From the NCBI GenBank assembly GCA_002368155.1, contig AP018181.1, forward strand, positions 372,001 through 436,000: a stretch of 64,000 bases of DNA. The letters run 5' to 3'. Below the pieces are notes generated by a model. It was not told where the DNA came from, did no database searches, and saw only the letters and a program-made list of their open reading frames with translations. Shown here piece by piece: positions 1 to 8,486 of this stretch. The translations under genes were made by a program, and so were the position numbers. Source of the stretch: Nostoc carneum NIES-2107 (GTDB lineage Bacteria; Cyanobacteriota; Cyanobacteriia; Cyanobacteriales; Nostocaceae). The number at the start of each line of letters is the position of its first letter. Position 1 is the stretch's first letter.

Positions 1-174
1 CTGCGACTAGGAGAAATTGAATTTGCTGATGCTAAACTCTCATCTGCACGCCGACAAATTCGCAACACCTTAATTCAGCTAAAGAAACTAGGGCAAGATT
101 ATCAAAAGAAGCAACGAGAACGCTCAATTGCCGAAGCAGAAGCCGCATGGCGTGCAATTTGGGATGATGATTAG
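1..174 (+). CDS. C-terminal end of an unidentified protein (5' truncated)
   Basis: Frame 1 is open from the first base to a TAG at 172-174, giving 57 residues that end in ...RAIWDDD. The fragment is charged and rich in Lys, Arg, Glu and Gln (QLKKLGQDYQKKQRER), suggesting a helical or coiled-coil tail. Its start lies outside the window and nothing visible identifies the family. A heptamer repeat tract separates it from recG. Confidence 0.55.
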   Translation: MRLGEIEFADAKLSSARRQIRNTLIQLKKLGQDYQKKQRERSIAEAEAAWRAIWDDD

Positions 175-180
175 TTTTGG

Positions 181-293
181 TGTTTGGTAATTGGTAATGG
201 GTAATTGGTAATGAGAATTTCTTCCCCTGCTTCCCCATATCCCCAGTCCCCAGTCCCCAGTCCCCAGTCCCCAGTCCCCAGTCCCCATGCCCC
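181..293. repeat. STRR heptamer tract upstream of recG
   Basis: A stretch of GGTAATT/GGTAATG-like heptamers is followed by six exact copies of CCCCAGT at 241-282 and a degenerate CCCCATG copy. The array runs to within about 10 bases of the recG ATG and leaves no room for a Shine-Dalgarno sequence. Confidence 0.9.
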
Positions 294-2783
294 ATGACTA
301 ATGAAACACCCGATTGGATAAGATTGCAAAAAGCCTTAGCTGTAGAGGCGGAACACGGTTTTACAGATTTGATGGGTAGGCAATATCGCTTTAGTGAATT
401 TCTCAGTCTGACTCTGGGCAAGTTTCCTATTGGGTTACCCTCAACTGAACGCCGTCGCTGGCAAGAATTAGCGGTACAATTTGCAAAATATTCTCATTTG
501 GGCTTGGAAGATAGGCAACATTTAGTGGCAGAAACTCGCAGGTATCTGTATCAATTACAGCAGGATAGCGGCAAGCCACAAGAAAATAATGGGGTAGCTG
601 AGGCGCAGCAGAGAAACTATCAATCGAAAAAACAACAGCCGACAACGCCGATTGTGGCTGAAGTGAGTCGCAGACTCGCACCTAAAATTGACCAAAAACT
701 CAGCGATTTACCAGAAATTGGCATTAGAAAAGCTGACAACTTGGCGCGTCTGGGTGTGTATACTGTACGCGACTTACTTTATTACTATCCTCGCGACCAT
801 ATTGACTATGCACGTCAAGTAAATATCCGGGAGTTGCAAGCGGGTGAGACGGTGACAATAGTCGCGACAGTGAAGCGCTGCAACTGTTTTAATAGCCCGA
901 AAAATCAGAAATTATCCATTTTAGAACTGATACTGAAGGATAACACCGGACAAATCAAAGTCAGTCGCTTTTCGGCGGGTGCAAGGTTTACTAGTCGCGC
1001 TTGGCAAGAAAGTTTAAAACGGCGCTATCCGGTGGGTAGTGTGATTGCAGCTTGCGGATTGGTGAAAGCCAGTAAATACGGCTTGACGCTGGATAATCCG
1101 GAATTAGAAGTGTTAGGAAATCCTGGCGATACGATTGATTCTTTGACAATTGGTCGCGTTGTGCCAATTTATGCTTTAACTGAGGGTATAGCGGCAAATA
1201 TGGTCAGACAAGCAGTGATAGCTGCTTTACCCGCCGCTGCGAATCTCAAAGACCCCTTACCCAGTGGTTTGCGAGATAAATACGGCTTGATGGAATTGAA
1301 AGATGCGATCGCAAATATTCACTTTCCCCCAGATAGTGCTTCTCTGCAAGTTGCCCGTCGTCGTCTGGTTTTTGATGAGTTTTTCTATTTGCAATTGAGT
1401 TTATTGCAACGGCAACATCAAGCTAAACAAATCCAAACTAGTGCTATTCTGGCTCCTAAAGGTCAGCTATTAGAAAAATTCTACGACATACTGCCATTTA
1501 AACTTACTGGCGCACAGCAGCGAGTCATTAACGATATTCTCAACGACTTACAAAAACCTGCACCGATGAATCGGTTGGTACAAGGTGATGTCGGTTCTGG
1601 GAAAACTGTGGTGGCTGTGGTGGCTATTTTAGCAGCGATTCAATCTGGCTACCAAGCGGCGCTGATGGCTCCCACTGAGGTGTTAGCAGAACAGCATTAC
1701 CGCAAGTTAGTAAGTTGGTTTAACCTGCTGCATTTACCAGTAGAATTACTGACAGGTTCAACAAAAACAGTTAAACGGCGACAAATTCATGCCCAGCTAG
1801 AAACAGGAGAATTACCCCTGTTAGTTGGCACTCATGCCTTGATTCAAGACCCGGTAAACTTCAGGCAACTGGGGTTAGCGGTAATTGACGAACAGCATCG
1901 CTTTGGGGTGCAGCAAAGGGCAAAATTGCAGCAAAAAGGTGAGCAACCTCATGTATTAACAATGACAGCAACTCCCATTCCCCGGACATTGGCACTGACA
2001 ATACACGGAGATATGGATGTCAGCCAAATTGATGAGTTACCACCAGGACGGCAAAAGATTCAAACTACAATGCTGACAGGTCAACAACGCAGCCATGCTT
2101 ACGACCTGATGCGGCGAGAAATTGCCCAAGGAAGGCAAATTTACGTGGTTTTGCCGTTGGTGGAAGAATCGGAAAAGCTGGATTTGCGTTCAGCAGTTGA
2201 CGAGCATCAAAAGCTACAGGAAAGCGTTTTTCCAGAGTTTCAAGTTGGATTACTTCATGGGCGCATGACTTCTGCCGAGAAGGACGAAGCAATTACCAAA
2301 TTCCGCGAGAATAAAACGCAAATTTTGGTTTCTACTACCGTTGTGGAAGTAGGCGTAGACGTGCCAAATGCTACGGTGATGCTCATTGAAAATGCAGAAC
2401 GGTTTGGTTTATCACAACTGCATCAATTGCGGGGACGGGTTGGGCGTGGTGCGGCGCAGTCTTACTGTTTGTTAATGAGTAGTTCTAGAAGCCCTGACGC
2501 GCAACAACGTCTGAAAGTAATGGAACAGTCTCAGGACGGCTTTTTTATCTCGGAAATGGATATGCGTTTTCGCGGCCCTGGGGAAGTTTTGGGAACTCGT
2601 CAATCTGGTGTGCCTGATTTTACCCTGGCGAGTTTGGTGGAAGATGAGGAAGTTTTGATATTAGCGCGACAAGCAGCCGAGAAAGTGATTGAGATAGATG
2701 CAACTTTAGAGCGTTGGTATTTGATGAAAGAAGAGTTGAAGTATCGATATGAAAGGTTAATGGGTGGGGCGATTTTGACTTGA
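294..2783 (+). CDS. recG: ATP-dependent DNA helicase RecG
   Basis: Superfamily 2 helicase that remodels stalled replication forks and Holliday junctions. The 829-residue product has an N-terminal extension of about 120 residues relative to the roughly 690-residue E. coli enzyme, as is common in cyanobacteria. An OB-fold wedge domain lies at about 185-280. Helicase motifs visible are Walker A GDVGSGKT (431-438), the DExH-like box DEQH (532-535), TATPIPRT, and motif VI QLRGRVGRG. The ATG at 294 directly follows an STRR array and has no clear Shine-Dalgarno sequence; an ATG at 287 is out of frame. The next gene is convergent and only 11 bp away, so recG is probably monocistronic. The identification is secure. 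Confidence 0.97.
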   Translation: MTNETPDWIRLQKALAVEAEHGFTDLMGRQYRFSEFLSLTLGKFPIGLPSTERRRWQELAVQFAKYSHLGLEDRQHLVAETRRYLYQLQQDSGKPQENNGVAEAQQRNYQSKKQQPTTPIVAEVSRRLAPKIDQKLSDLPEIGIRKADNLARLGVYTVRDLLYYYPRDHIDYARQVNIRELQAGETVTIVATVKRCNCFNSPKNQKLSILELILKDNTGQIKVSRFSAGARFTSRAWQESLKRRYPVGSVIAACGLVKASKYGLTLDNPELEVLGNPGDTIDSLTIGRVVPIYALTEGIAANMVRQAVIAALPAAANLKDPLPSGLRDKYGLMELKDAIANIHFPPDSASLQVARRRLVFDEFFYLQLSLLQRQHQAKQIQTSAILAPKGQLLEKFYDILPFKLTGAQQRVINDILNDLQKPAPMNRLVQGDVGSGKTVVAVVAILAAIQSGYQAALMAPTEVLAEQHYRKLVSWFNLLHLPVELLTGSTKTVKRRQIHAQLETGELPLLVGTHALIQDPVNFRQLGLAVIDEQHRFGVQQRAKLQQKGEQPHVLTMTATPIPRTLALTIHGDMDVSQIDELPPGRQKIQTTMLTGQQRSHAYDLMRREIAQGRQIYVVLPLVEESEKLDLRSAVDEHQKLQESVFPEFQVGLLHGRMTSAEKDEAITKFRENKTQILVSTTVVEVGVDVPNATVMLIENAERFGLSQLHQLRGRVGRGAAQSYCLLMSSSRSPDAQQRLKVMEQSQDGFFISEMDMRFRGPGEVLGTRQSGVPDFTLASLVEDEEVLILARQAAEKVIEIDATLERWYLMKEELKYRYERLMGGAILT

Positions 2784-2794
2784 TGCTATAACCA

Positions 2795-3919
2795 TTAACT
2801 CAGTTGGCGGCGGAATTGGTTGATACTGATAGATAAGAGTAAGGTAGCAAAGATAAAAAGTGCGATCGCATGACTCCAAAGTACTTCTAATCCTACGCCT
2901 TTGAGCAGTATACCTCGCACAATTTCTATATAATGGCGCAAGGGATCTAGTAGAGATACATACTTAAAGAAGATGGGCATACTTTCTATGGGAGAAATGG
3001 CACCAGAAAGTTGAATCAAGGGTAAATTAATAAAAAATGATGTCAGCACAACTTGCTGCTGAGTACGGCAAACTGTAGCTAGCATGATTCCAATACCAAT
3101 TCCGACAAATAAATATAGTCCTGATAGGGCTAAGAAAAGTAGAAAATTTCCGCGAAAAGGGACACTAAAAACTAATTTTCCTATACTTAAGGCTAAAATT
3201 ACATCACCCATTAGCAAAACAAATAAAGGCACAATTTTAGCTAGTAAAATCTCCCAGGCTTCTGCAGGAGTCATTAATAATTGTTCTAATGTGCCTGTAT
3301 CTTTTTCTCTGACAACTGTGATTGAAGAGACTAAAGAACTAATTAGAGTTAAAACTAATCCTAAAACTCCTGGGATGAAAAACCAACTACTTTTTAATCC
3401 CGGATTATAAAGAAAAGTGGTTTGGGGAGTAATTAATGGCGGGGCTTGATTAGATGATAAGCGGCGACCAAATTGATTTATCATCTGATTGAGATAACCT
3501 TGCGCGATACCAGCTGTATTTGCGTCAACCGCGTCAATTAAAATTTGCACTTCTCCAGATTTATCTTCTGATAAATTACGTTTAAAATCTGGCGGGATAA
3601 TTAAACCTGCGGTGATTTTTCCTTGGCGTACCTGTTCGCCTAAATCTTGAGCATTGTATAGATAGTTTTCTAAGGTAAAGACTTTATTGACTGTTAAAAC
3701 GGAAACTAATTCTCTACTTTCATAGGTATTGGCATAATCGACTACTCCTAATTTGAGATAATGCACATCTGGATTGAGAGCAAAGCCATAAAGTAGCATT
3801 TGAATTGTCGGAGGGATGATCAATAATACTAATGTTTCCCGACTCCGTAAGATTTGGCGAAATTCTTTAGTTGCTAAACTCCAGAATCGGCTATTAAATA
3901 AGGTTTGAATCCAGTTCAT
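2795..3919 (-). CDS. ABC-2 type transporter permease (YhhJ/YbhR-like)
   Basis: Inner-membrane permease of an ABC-2 exporter, 374 residues. A hydrophobic segment near residues 28-50 (LVLLIIPPTIQMLLYGFAL) is followed by a long soluble loop of about 120 residues and a C-terminal block of about five membrane segments, the standard ABC2_membrane_3 layout. It is the last gene of a minus-strand series with a second permease, a double ABC ATPase and an HlyD adaptor, the gene order of E. coli yhiI-rbbA-yhhJ and ybhGFSR. A nuclease-like gene separates it from the other permease. It probably forms a heterodimer with the 4764-5903 product. The substrate cannot be read from sequence; drugs or other amphiphilic compounds are typical for the family. 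Confidence 0.92.
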   Translation of the reverse strand: MNWIQTLFNSRFWSLATKEFRQILRSRETLVLLIIPPTIQMLLYGFALNPDVHYLKLGVVDYANTYESRELVSVLTVNKVFTLENYLYNAQDLGEQVRQGKITAGLIIPPDFKRNLSEDKSGEVQILIDAVDANTAGIAQGYLNQMINQFGRRLSSNQAPPLITPQTTFLYNPGLKSSWFFIPGVLGLVLTLISSLVSSITVVREKDTGTLEQLLMTPAEAWEILLAKIVPLFVLLMGDVILALSIGKLVFSVPFRGNFLLFLALSGLYLFVGIGIGIMLATVCRTQQQVVLTSFFINLPLIQLSGAISPIESMPIFFKYVSLLDPLRHYIEIVRGILLKGVGLEVLWSHAIALFIFATLLLSISINQFRRQLS

Positions 3920-4102
3920 ATTTAAGTAGTAATATTTTATTATTTAAACGCAAAGGGGCGCAAAGGTTGACGCAAAGGGTCGCAGAGGTTTTAGATAAGG
4001 ATTATGAGAATGAGAGAATAAGGTATTACGGAGAATTTAATATTTCCTCTGCGTTACTTTGCGCTTTACTCTACGTTAATCTGCGTTTATAACTCTTCAT
4101 TT

Positions 4103-4723
4103 TCAGGTAGTTATTATACCAATTAAAATATTAATTAATTCGAGTAGTTCTTCTGGTACTCGATATAATTTGAAGTCTTCTGTTATTTCTTTAATTTGAC
4201 GATTGTAGATAGCAAAGCGCCAATCTTCACCAGTAGTTACTGCACCATAAAGAATTGGTGTATCTGAGTTGATCCACTGGTCTAGTGCTATTAATTCAAC
4301 TGCTAATTGTGTGAATCCTCGACTTAAATCTGCTTGCTTGGCTTCAACTACTAATAAGCCTTTACCTTTATTAACGTAATAATCTAGGTAACCTTTTAAT
4401 TGCTCGCTAACATTAATAGGATACTCAATATTTAATTGAGTTTGAGCAATTTCGCAAACTTCTAAAAGTATAGGTGCAATTATCGCTTGTTTACGCGCAT
4501 CTTCACTGAGTAGCTTGACGCGTCGGAGATTACGTTCAATTATTCGCTGTAATTCTTCGATGTGGTTGGGTGTAGATTGTGCGATTGGTAATTGCAAGCG
4601 ATCGCGTTCATAGTTACAACCTAATTCAGCTAAAATATCTTCTGGAGAAAAGGGTAGTTCAAAATATTTGCTGAATGTATAACTTTGTCCGGGTTGGATA
4701 ATTCGAGGGCGACTCATAATCAT
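4103..4723 (-). CDS. Putative PD-(D/E)XK nuclease-like protein
   Basis: Unknown protein of 206 residues. In the middle, GYLDYYVNKGKGLLVVEAKQ fits the D-x(n)-ExK core of PD-(D/E)XK nucleases: an Asp, a turn, then a hydrophobic strand carrying E-A-K. The next segment, GFTQLAVELIAL, resembles the helix that follows this core and often carries a Gln. The fold assignment is my inference from this motif; no specificity domain or methylase neighbour is present. The gene sits between the two permease genes of the efflux locus with a gap of about 180 bp to the downstream gene, so it is probably an insertion. Start codons ATG 4723 and ATG 4717 are both possible. Confidence 0.75.
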   Translation of the reverse strand: MIMSRPRIIQPGQSYTFSKYFELPFSPEDILAELGCNYERDRLQLPIAQSTPNHIEELQRIIERNLRRVKLLSEDARKQAIIAPILLEVCEIAQTQLNIEYPINVSEQLKGYLDYYVNKGKGLLVVEAKQADLSRGFTQLAVELIALDQWINSDTPILYGAVTTGEDWRFAIYNRQIKEITEDFKLYRVPEELLELINILIGIITT

Positions 4724-4763
4724 ACAAAAATCTGAGTTTTTCTGGCATAATCGGTGGTTTGAG

Positions 4764-5903
4764 CTAATCTGAAAGTTGCATTCGCTTTAAAATGCGACGT
4801 GCAACATTAAATAATAATAATCCTAAAATAATTAGCATTACTATAGAAAACCAAATACCTACCCAGCCAGTACCGCGCACGTAGGCATCACGGGTAATTG
4901 TAATATAGTATCTGGCGGGAATGATTGCAGAAAATAGGGAGAGGGGAAATGGTATATTACTGAGAGGATAAATAAATCCTGATAGTAGTAAAGCTGTGAG
5001 GAAGCCCAATAAGGCTACAGCTTGAACCGCAGCATTTTGGTTAGGGACTCGCACGCCAATAAATAAACCAAACATGACACTATCTATTAAAAATAGTAGC
5101 GTTCCTAGTAATAAAGAAGTTGGTTCTACTACCCAAGATAATTGCCAAATTATGGCACTGATCAGCATAATAACTATGGCTATGCAAATGCCAATTAGTA
5201 GGTAAGCTAAACCTTTGCCTAAAAGTAATTCTTCGGCAGTGAGACTGGAGGCGTAAACTTGTAAGATTGTGCCTTTTTCTTTTTCGCGTACCATTGCTAC
5301 GGCTGTTAATAATGAGGGATAAACCCACAAGATAACGGCATAAATACCAGGTACGATATACAAGGATTCTTTTCTCCCAGGATTGAACCAGAGGCGGATA
5401 TGAGCAATGACTGTATTAAATGCAGATTGTAAACCGGAATCTCTTAAGAAAAATATTGTGGTGGCTTGAATACTGTTTTTGATAATTCGGGCATTATTCA
5501 CATCACTACCGTCTACTATAACTTGAACATCAGTACTTAAACCTGATTTGATGCGACGGCTAAAATCTGGAGGAATGACGATAGAAGCTTTCGCCAATCC
5601 TTGATCAATGGCTGTTTGAGGATTGCGAATTTCTGGACTTTCTTTTGGAGGGAAAAAAGGAAAACTAGAATGTTGAATAGGTTCAAATTGATTAGTAGCA
5701 AATAATCGCTCAATATAGCTACGACTGAGAGGACTGTTATCAAAATCTTGGATAAATAACGGAATATTTTTCGATTCCAGCCGAATCACAAAACCAAAAA
5801 TAATTAAGGTGATTAATGGTAAGAGAAACGCCAGCGCTAAAGAAAGGCGATCGCGCCTAAATTGTGCTAATTCTTTGCGACATTGGGATAAAATTCTTTT
5901 CAT
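4764..5903 (-). CDS. ABC-2 type transporter permease (YhhJ/YbhS-like)
   Basis: Second inner-membrane permease of the efflux locus, 379 residues. It has one N-terminal hydrophobic segment (LALAFLLPLITLIIFGFVI), a periplasmic loop carrying the family-typical VIVDGSDVNNA stretch, and about five C-terminal membrane helices. It resembles the 2795-3919 protein in architecture, as expected for a heterodimeric ABC-2 exporter. The ATG lies 3 bp after a run of CAAATGA-type heptamers, so translation starts without an obvious Shine-Dalgarno sequence. The ABC ATPase gene ends about 110 bp upstream across an STRR tract, and co-transcription is likely. Confidence 0.93.
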   Translation of the reverse strand: MKRILSQCRKELAQFRRDRLSLALAFLLPLITLIIFGFVIRLESKNIPLFIQDFDNSPLSRSYIERLFATNQFEPIQHSSFPFFPPKESPEIRNPQTAIDQGLAKASIVIPPDFSRRIKSGLSTDVQVIVDGSDVNNARIIKNSIQATTIFFLRDSGLQSAFNTVIAHIRLWFNPGRKESLYIVPGIYAVILWVYPSLLTAVAMVREKEKGTILQVYASSLTAEELLLGKGLAYLLIGICIAIVIMLISAIIWQLSWVVEPTSLLLGTLLFLIDSVMFGLFIGVRVPNQNAAVQAVALLGFLTALLLSGFIYPLSNIPFPLSLFSAIIPARYYITITRDAYVRGTGWVGIWFSIVMLIILGLLLFNVARRILKRMQLSD

Positions 5904-6015
5904 TGCTCATTGGTCATTTGTTATTTGTCATTTGTCATTTGTCATTTGGTAATGGGAATTTCTCTCCCAGTCCCCAATCCCCAATCCCCAGTCCCCAGTC
6001 CCCAGTCCCCAATCC
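5904..6015. repeat. STRR heptamers (CAAATGA and CCCCAGT/CCCCAAT families)
   Basis: Read on the plus strand, TTTGTCA-type heptamers (5908-5950) are followed by alternating CCCCAGT and CCCCAAT heptamers to about 6030. The second block reaches the stop codon of the ABC ATPase gene. The first directly abuts the start of the permease gene. Confidence 0.9.
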
Positions 6016-7974
6016 CTAATCCCCAGTCCCCCCTATACGCTGTACTATGCCAATGAAAGCATCTTCGAGGGAGAAGGGGATGGAGCGTAGGAAATGAATA
6101 TTTATATTATTATTTTCGAGAGTTGAGCGGATATGGGGAATTTCGGAGTCGGGATAGTCGAGAACTAGGTGGAGGCGATCGCCAAAAATTGAGACTCGCC
6201 AAGCTGCTAATTGTGTTTTCAGTAAATTAGAGGCTGTTTGCGTTTTATCTGTGACTATCTCGATTAATTGTCCTGGTTGAGCGGCTTTAATTTCGCTGGG
6301 TGAACCTTGAACTACTACTTCACCTGCTACCATAAACCCCATGCGGTTACATTGTTCGGCTTCTTCTAGATAATGGGTTGTCACTAGTATTGCTGTTCCG
6401 GATCTGGCAAACTCATTAATTAAGCGCCAAAATTGACGGCGCGCTAAGGGGTCTACTCCTGATGTTGGTTCGTCTAAAAAGAGAATTTCTGGTTCATGCA
6501 TTACGGAAGCACCAAAGGCGACGCGCTGCTTCCATCCTCCAGGGAGTTGTCCGGTGAGCATATTTTCTCTACCTACTAAGCCACAAGTCGCCAATACCCA
6601 ATCAATTTTTCTGCGGCGTAATCTTCTGGGTACGCCGTAAACTCCACAATAAAATTCGAGATTTTGAATAATAGTTAAATCATCGTAGAGTGTAAATTTT
6701 TGGCTCATGTAACCAATGCGTTGTCGTAAAGCACTGCTACGTAAATTTTGAGTTTGTCCTGCTAAGGTGATGTTTCCTGATGTTGGTTCTAATAAGCCGC
6801 AGAGAATTTTAATTGTAGTTGTTTTACCAGCGCCATTTGCGCCTAATAATCCATAAATTTCGCCATAGCGAATTTCTAAATCTACACCTTTAACTGCGAC
6901 AAAATCCCCAAATACTTTTCTTAAATTATTCGCACCAATCGCCACAGAATCAAAATTGTTTACCCTATCCCCAGTCACCAGTCCCCAGTCCCCAATCACT
7001 TTTTTCGTACGTGGAAAAGGAATAAATTCTGGGTCATTTCCAGATGCACGTAAACGGGTGACAAAAACATTTTCTAGGGTTGCATCTGCAGCTTGAATAT
7101 TGTCTAGTTGTAATTTGTTTTGCGTAAAAATTTTCTCGACAGCGGCTTGTGCTGTAACTATATCTTTTGCTAAGACATCTAACCTATCGCCAAAAGTTTG
7201 GATATCGACAATAGATGTTTGGGTATTATTGCTGGCTTCATGTAATACTTTCTCTGCGGCTTCTATATGATTAGTGCGAACTTCTAAACGTTGTAAACCT
7301 AAGTTTTCACGCAACTGGGAAAGCGTACCAACTTGCTGAATTTCTCCCTCATACATTAAAGCAATGCGATCGCATCTCTCGGCTTCATCGAGATAAGGTG
7401 TTGCAACAACTACAGTCACACCTTCCGCAGCAATCGCTGCTAAAACATCCCAAAATTCCCGCCGTGATACTGGATCAACACCTGTCGTCGGTTCATCTAG
7501 CAACAAAATTTCTGGTTGAGAAATCAACGCACAACACAAAGCCAACTTCTGCTTCATCCCACCGGAGAGACGACCAGCTAAGCGATCGCCAAATTTCTCC
7601 AAACTCATCAATCGCAGGTATTTCTGGCGACGCTGTACAAAAACACTCTCAGGAACTTCACGCAAGCCAGCGCTATAACGGAGATTTTCATCAATACTGA
7701 GGTCGAGATACAAAGAAAATTGCTGTGTCAGGTAACCAATAGATAAACGTGCATCACGGGGAGGCTTACCTAAAATCTGGATATTCCCACCTGATGCTTC
7801 CATTACCCCACCCAAAATGTGAAATGTCGTAGTTTTTCCCGCACCATCAGGGCCAATTAAGCCAAAAATCTCTCCCTGCTTGACAGCAAAATCAATCCCC
7901 TTCACGGCAACTAATTTACCGTAGCGTTTTTGTAAAGCCTCCACTTGAATTACGACACATTTGTCATTTGTCAT
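6016..7974 (-). CDS. Double ABC ATPase of an ABC-2 efflux system (RbbA/YbhF-like)
   Basis: Fusion of two ABC nucleotide-binding domains in one 652-residue chain, the expected motor for the two ABC-2 permeases downstream. Domain 1 has Walker A GPDGAGKTT, signature LSGGMKQK and Walker B ILLLDEPTTGVD. Domain 2 has GANGAGKTT, a degenerate signature LPGGWKQR (Pro and Trp where Ser and Gly/Gln are usual) and ILFLDEPTSGVD. A DUF4162-like tail follows each domain. The linker between halves (about residues 325-345, GDWGLVTGD) is a translated STRR tract at 6965-7005. The N-terminus MTNDK is encoded by CAAATGA heptamers, so the start codon itself is repeat-derived. E. coli RbbA/YbhF have the same two-domain plan, so the fusion is old even if this linker is recent. 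Confidence 0.94.
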   Translation of the reverse strand: MTNDKCVVIQVEALQKRYGKLVAVKGIDFAVKQGEIFGLIGPDGAGKTTTFHILGGVMEASGGNIQILGKPPRDARLSIGYLTQQFSLYLDLSIDENLRYSAGLREVPESVFVQRRQKYLRLMSLEKFGDRLAGRLSGGMKQKLALCCALISQPEILLLDEPTTGVDPVSRREFWDVLAAIAAEGVTVVVATPYLDEAERCDRIALMYEGEIQQVGTLSQLRENLGLQRLEVRTNHIEAAEKVLHEASNNTQTSIVDIQTFGDRLDVLAKDIVTAQAAVEKIFTQNKLQLDNIQAADATLENVFVTRLRASGNDPEFIPFPRTKKVIGDWGLVTGDRVNNFDSVAIGANNLRKVFGDFVAVKGVDLEIRYGEIYGLLGANGAGKTTTIKILCGLLEPTSGNITLAGQTQNLRSSALRQRIGYMSQKFTLYDDLTIIQNLEFYCGVYGVPRRLRRRKIDWVLATCGLVGRENMLTGQLPGGWKQRVAFGASVMHEPEILFLDEPTSGVDPLARRQFWRLINEFARSGTAILVTTHYLEEAEQCNRMGFMVAGEVVVQGSPSEIKAAQPGQLIEIVTDKTQTASNLLKTQLAAWRVSIFGDRLHLVLDYPDSEIPHIRSTLENNNINIHFLRSIPFSLEDAFIGIVQRIGGTGD

Positions 7975-8026
7975 TGGTCATTTGTCATTTGTCAAAGGTC
8001 AAGAGTCAAAGGTCAAGAGTCAAAAG
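7975..8026. repeat. CAAATGA-type heptamer tract at the start of the ABC ATPase gene
   Basis: Plus-strand TTTGTCATTTGTCA and GGTCAAGAGTCAAA motifs form degenerate heptamers that run straight out of the minus-strand start codon at 7974 into the upstream region. Confidence 0.8.
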
Positions 8027-8027
8027 T

Positions 8028-8058
8028 TGTAGAGACGCGATTCATCGCGTCTTTACTC
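8028..8058. repeat. Short dispersed hairpin repeat (GAGACGCGAT)
   Basis: GAGACGCGAT-TC-ATCGCGTCT is a near-perfect 10-bp-arm palindrome. The same sequence recurs at 47905-47945 in another intergenic region, so it is a dispersed hairpin repeat rather than a gene-specific terminator. Confidence 0.75.
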
Positions 8059-8089
8059 CAAAGTCTTTGAAGTTTCAAGGTCAAGTTCT

Positions 8090-8380
8090 AGGGTTAAAGG
8101 TGCAATCTCCGAGTAAAAAGCTGCAAGTTTCAAGCAAAAAGGTGCAACTTCCGAGTAAAAAGCCGCAAGTTCCAAGCAAAAAGGTGCAACTGTCAGGTTC
8201 CAAGGTAGAATTGTCGAGTAAAAAGCCGCAAGTTCCAAGCAAAAAGCTTTAACTGTCAGCTTCCAAGGTGCAACTTCCAGGCTCAAAGGTACAACCTCCA
8301 AGCAAAAAGCCGCAAATTCCAAGAAAAAAGCCGTAATCATCAGCCTCAAAAGCTCAATTGTCAAGCTCAAAGGCTCAAAC
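8090..8380. repeat. 21-bp-period minisatellite, about 14 units
   Basis: The anchor GCAA (or a one-base variant) recurs at 8102, 8123, 8144, 8165, 8186, 8207, 8228, 8249, 8270, 8291, 8312, 8333, 8354 and 8375, exactly 21 bp apart. The core of a unit is CAAGCAAAAAGGTGCAACTT with C/G and A/G variants. Because 21 is divisible by 3, several frames are open on both strands, but there is no coding signature. It lies between the HlyD gene and the ABC ATPase gene, so it is probably transcribed as part of their leader or spacer. Confidence 0.92.
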
Positions 8381-8414
8381 TACATCCTCCCTACCTCACA
8401 AATTCTCTTCCTTT

Positions 8415-8486
8415 TGTCTTTCTTCTCCCCCAAATCCCCAATCCCTAGTCCCCAATCCCCAGTCCCCAGTCCCCAATCCCCAATCC
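8415..8486. repeat. STRR heptamers (CCCCAGT/CCCCAAT)
   Basis: About nine alternating CCCCAAT, CCCTAGT and CCCCAGT heptamers end at the stop codon of the HlyD gene. Confidence 0.88.

Noticed and set aside
7968-8370. Open frames of 94-105 codons over the 8.1-8.4 kb array
   Set aside because: Same explanation: repeat periodicity. Heptapeptide products in opposite strands cannot both be real and neither shows coding features.
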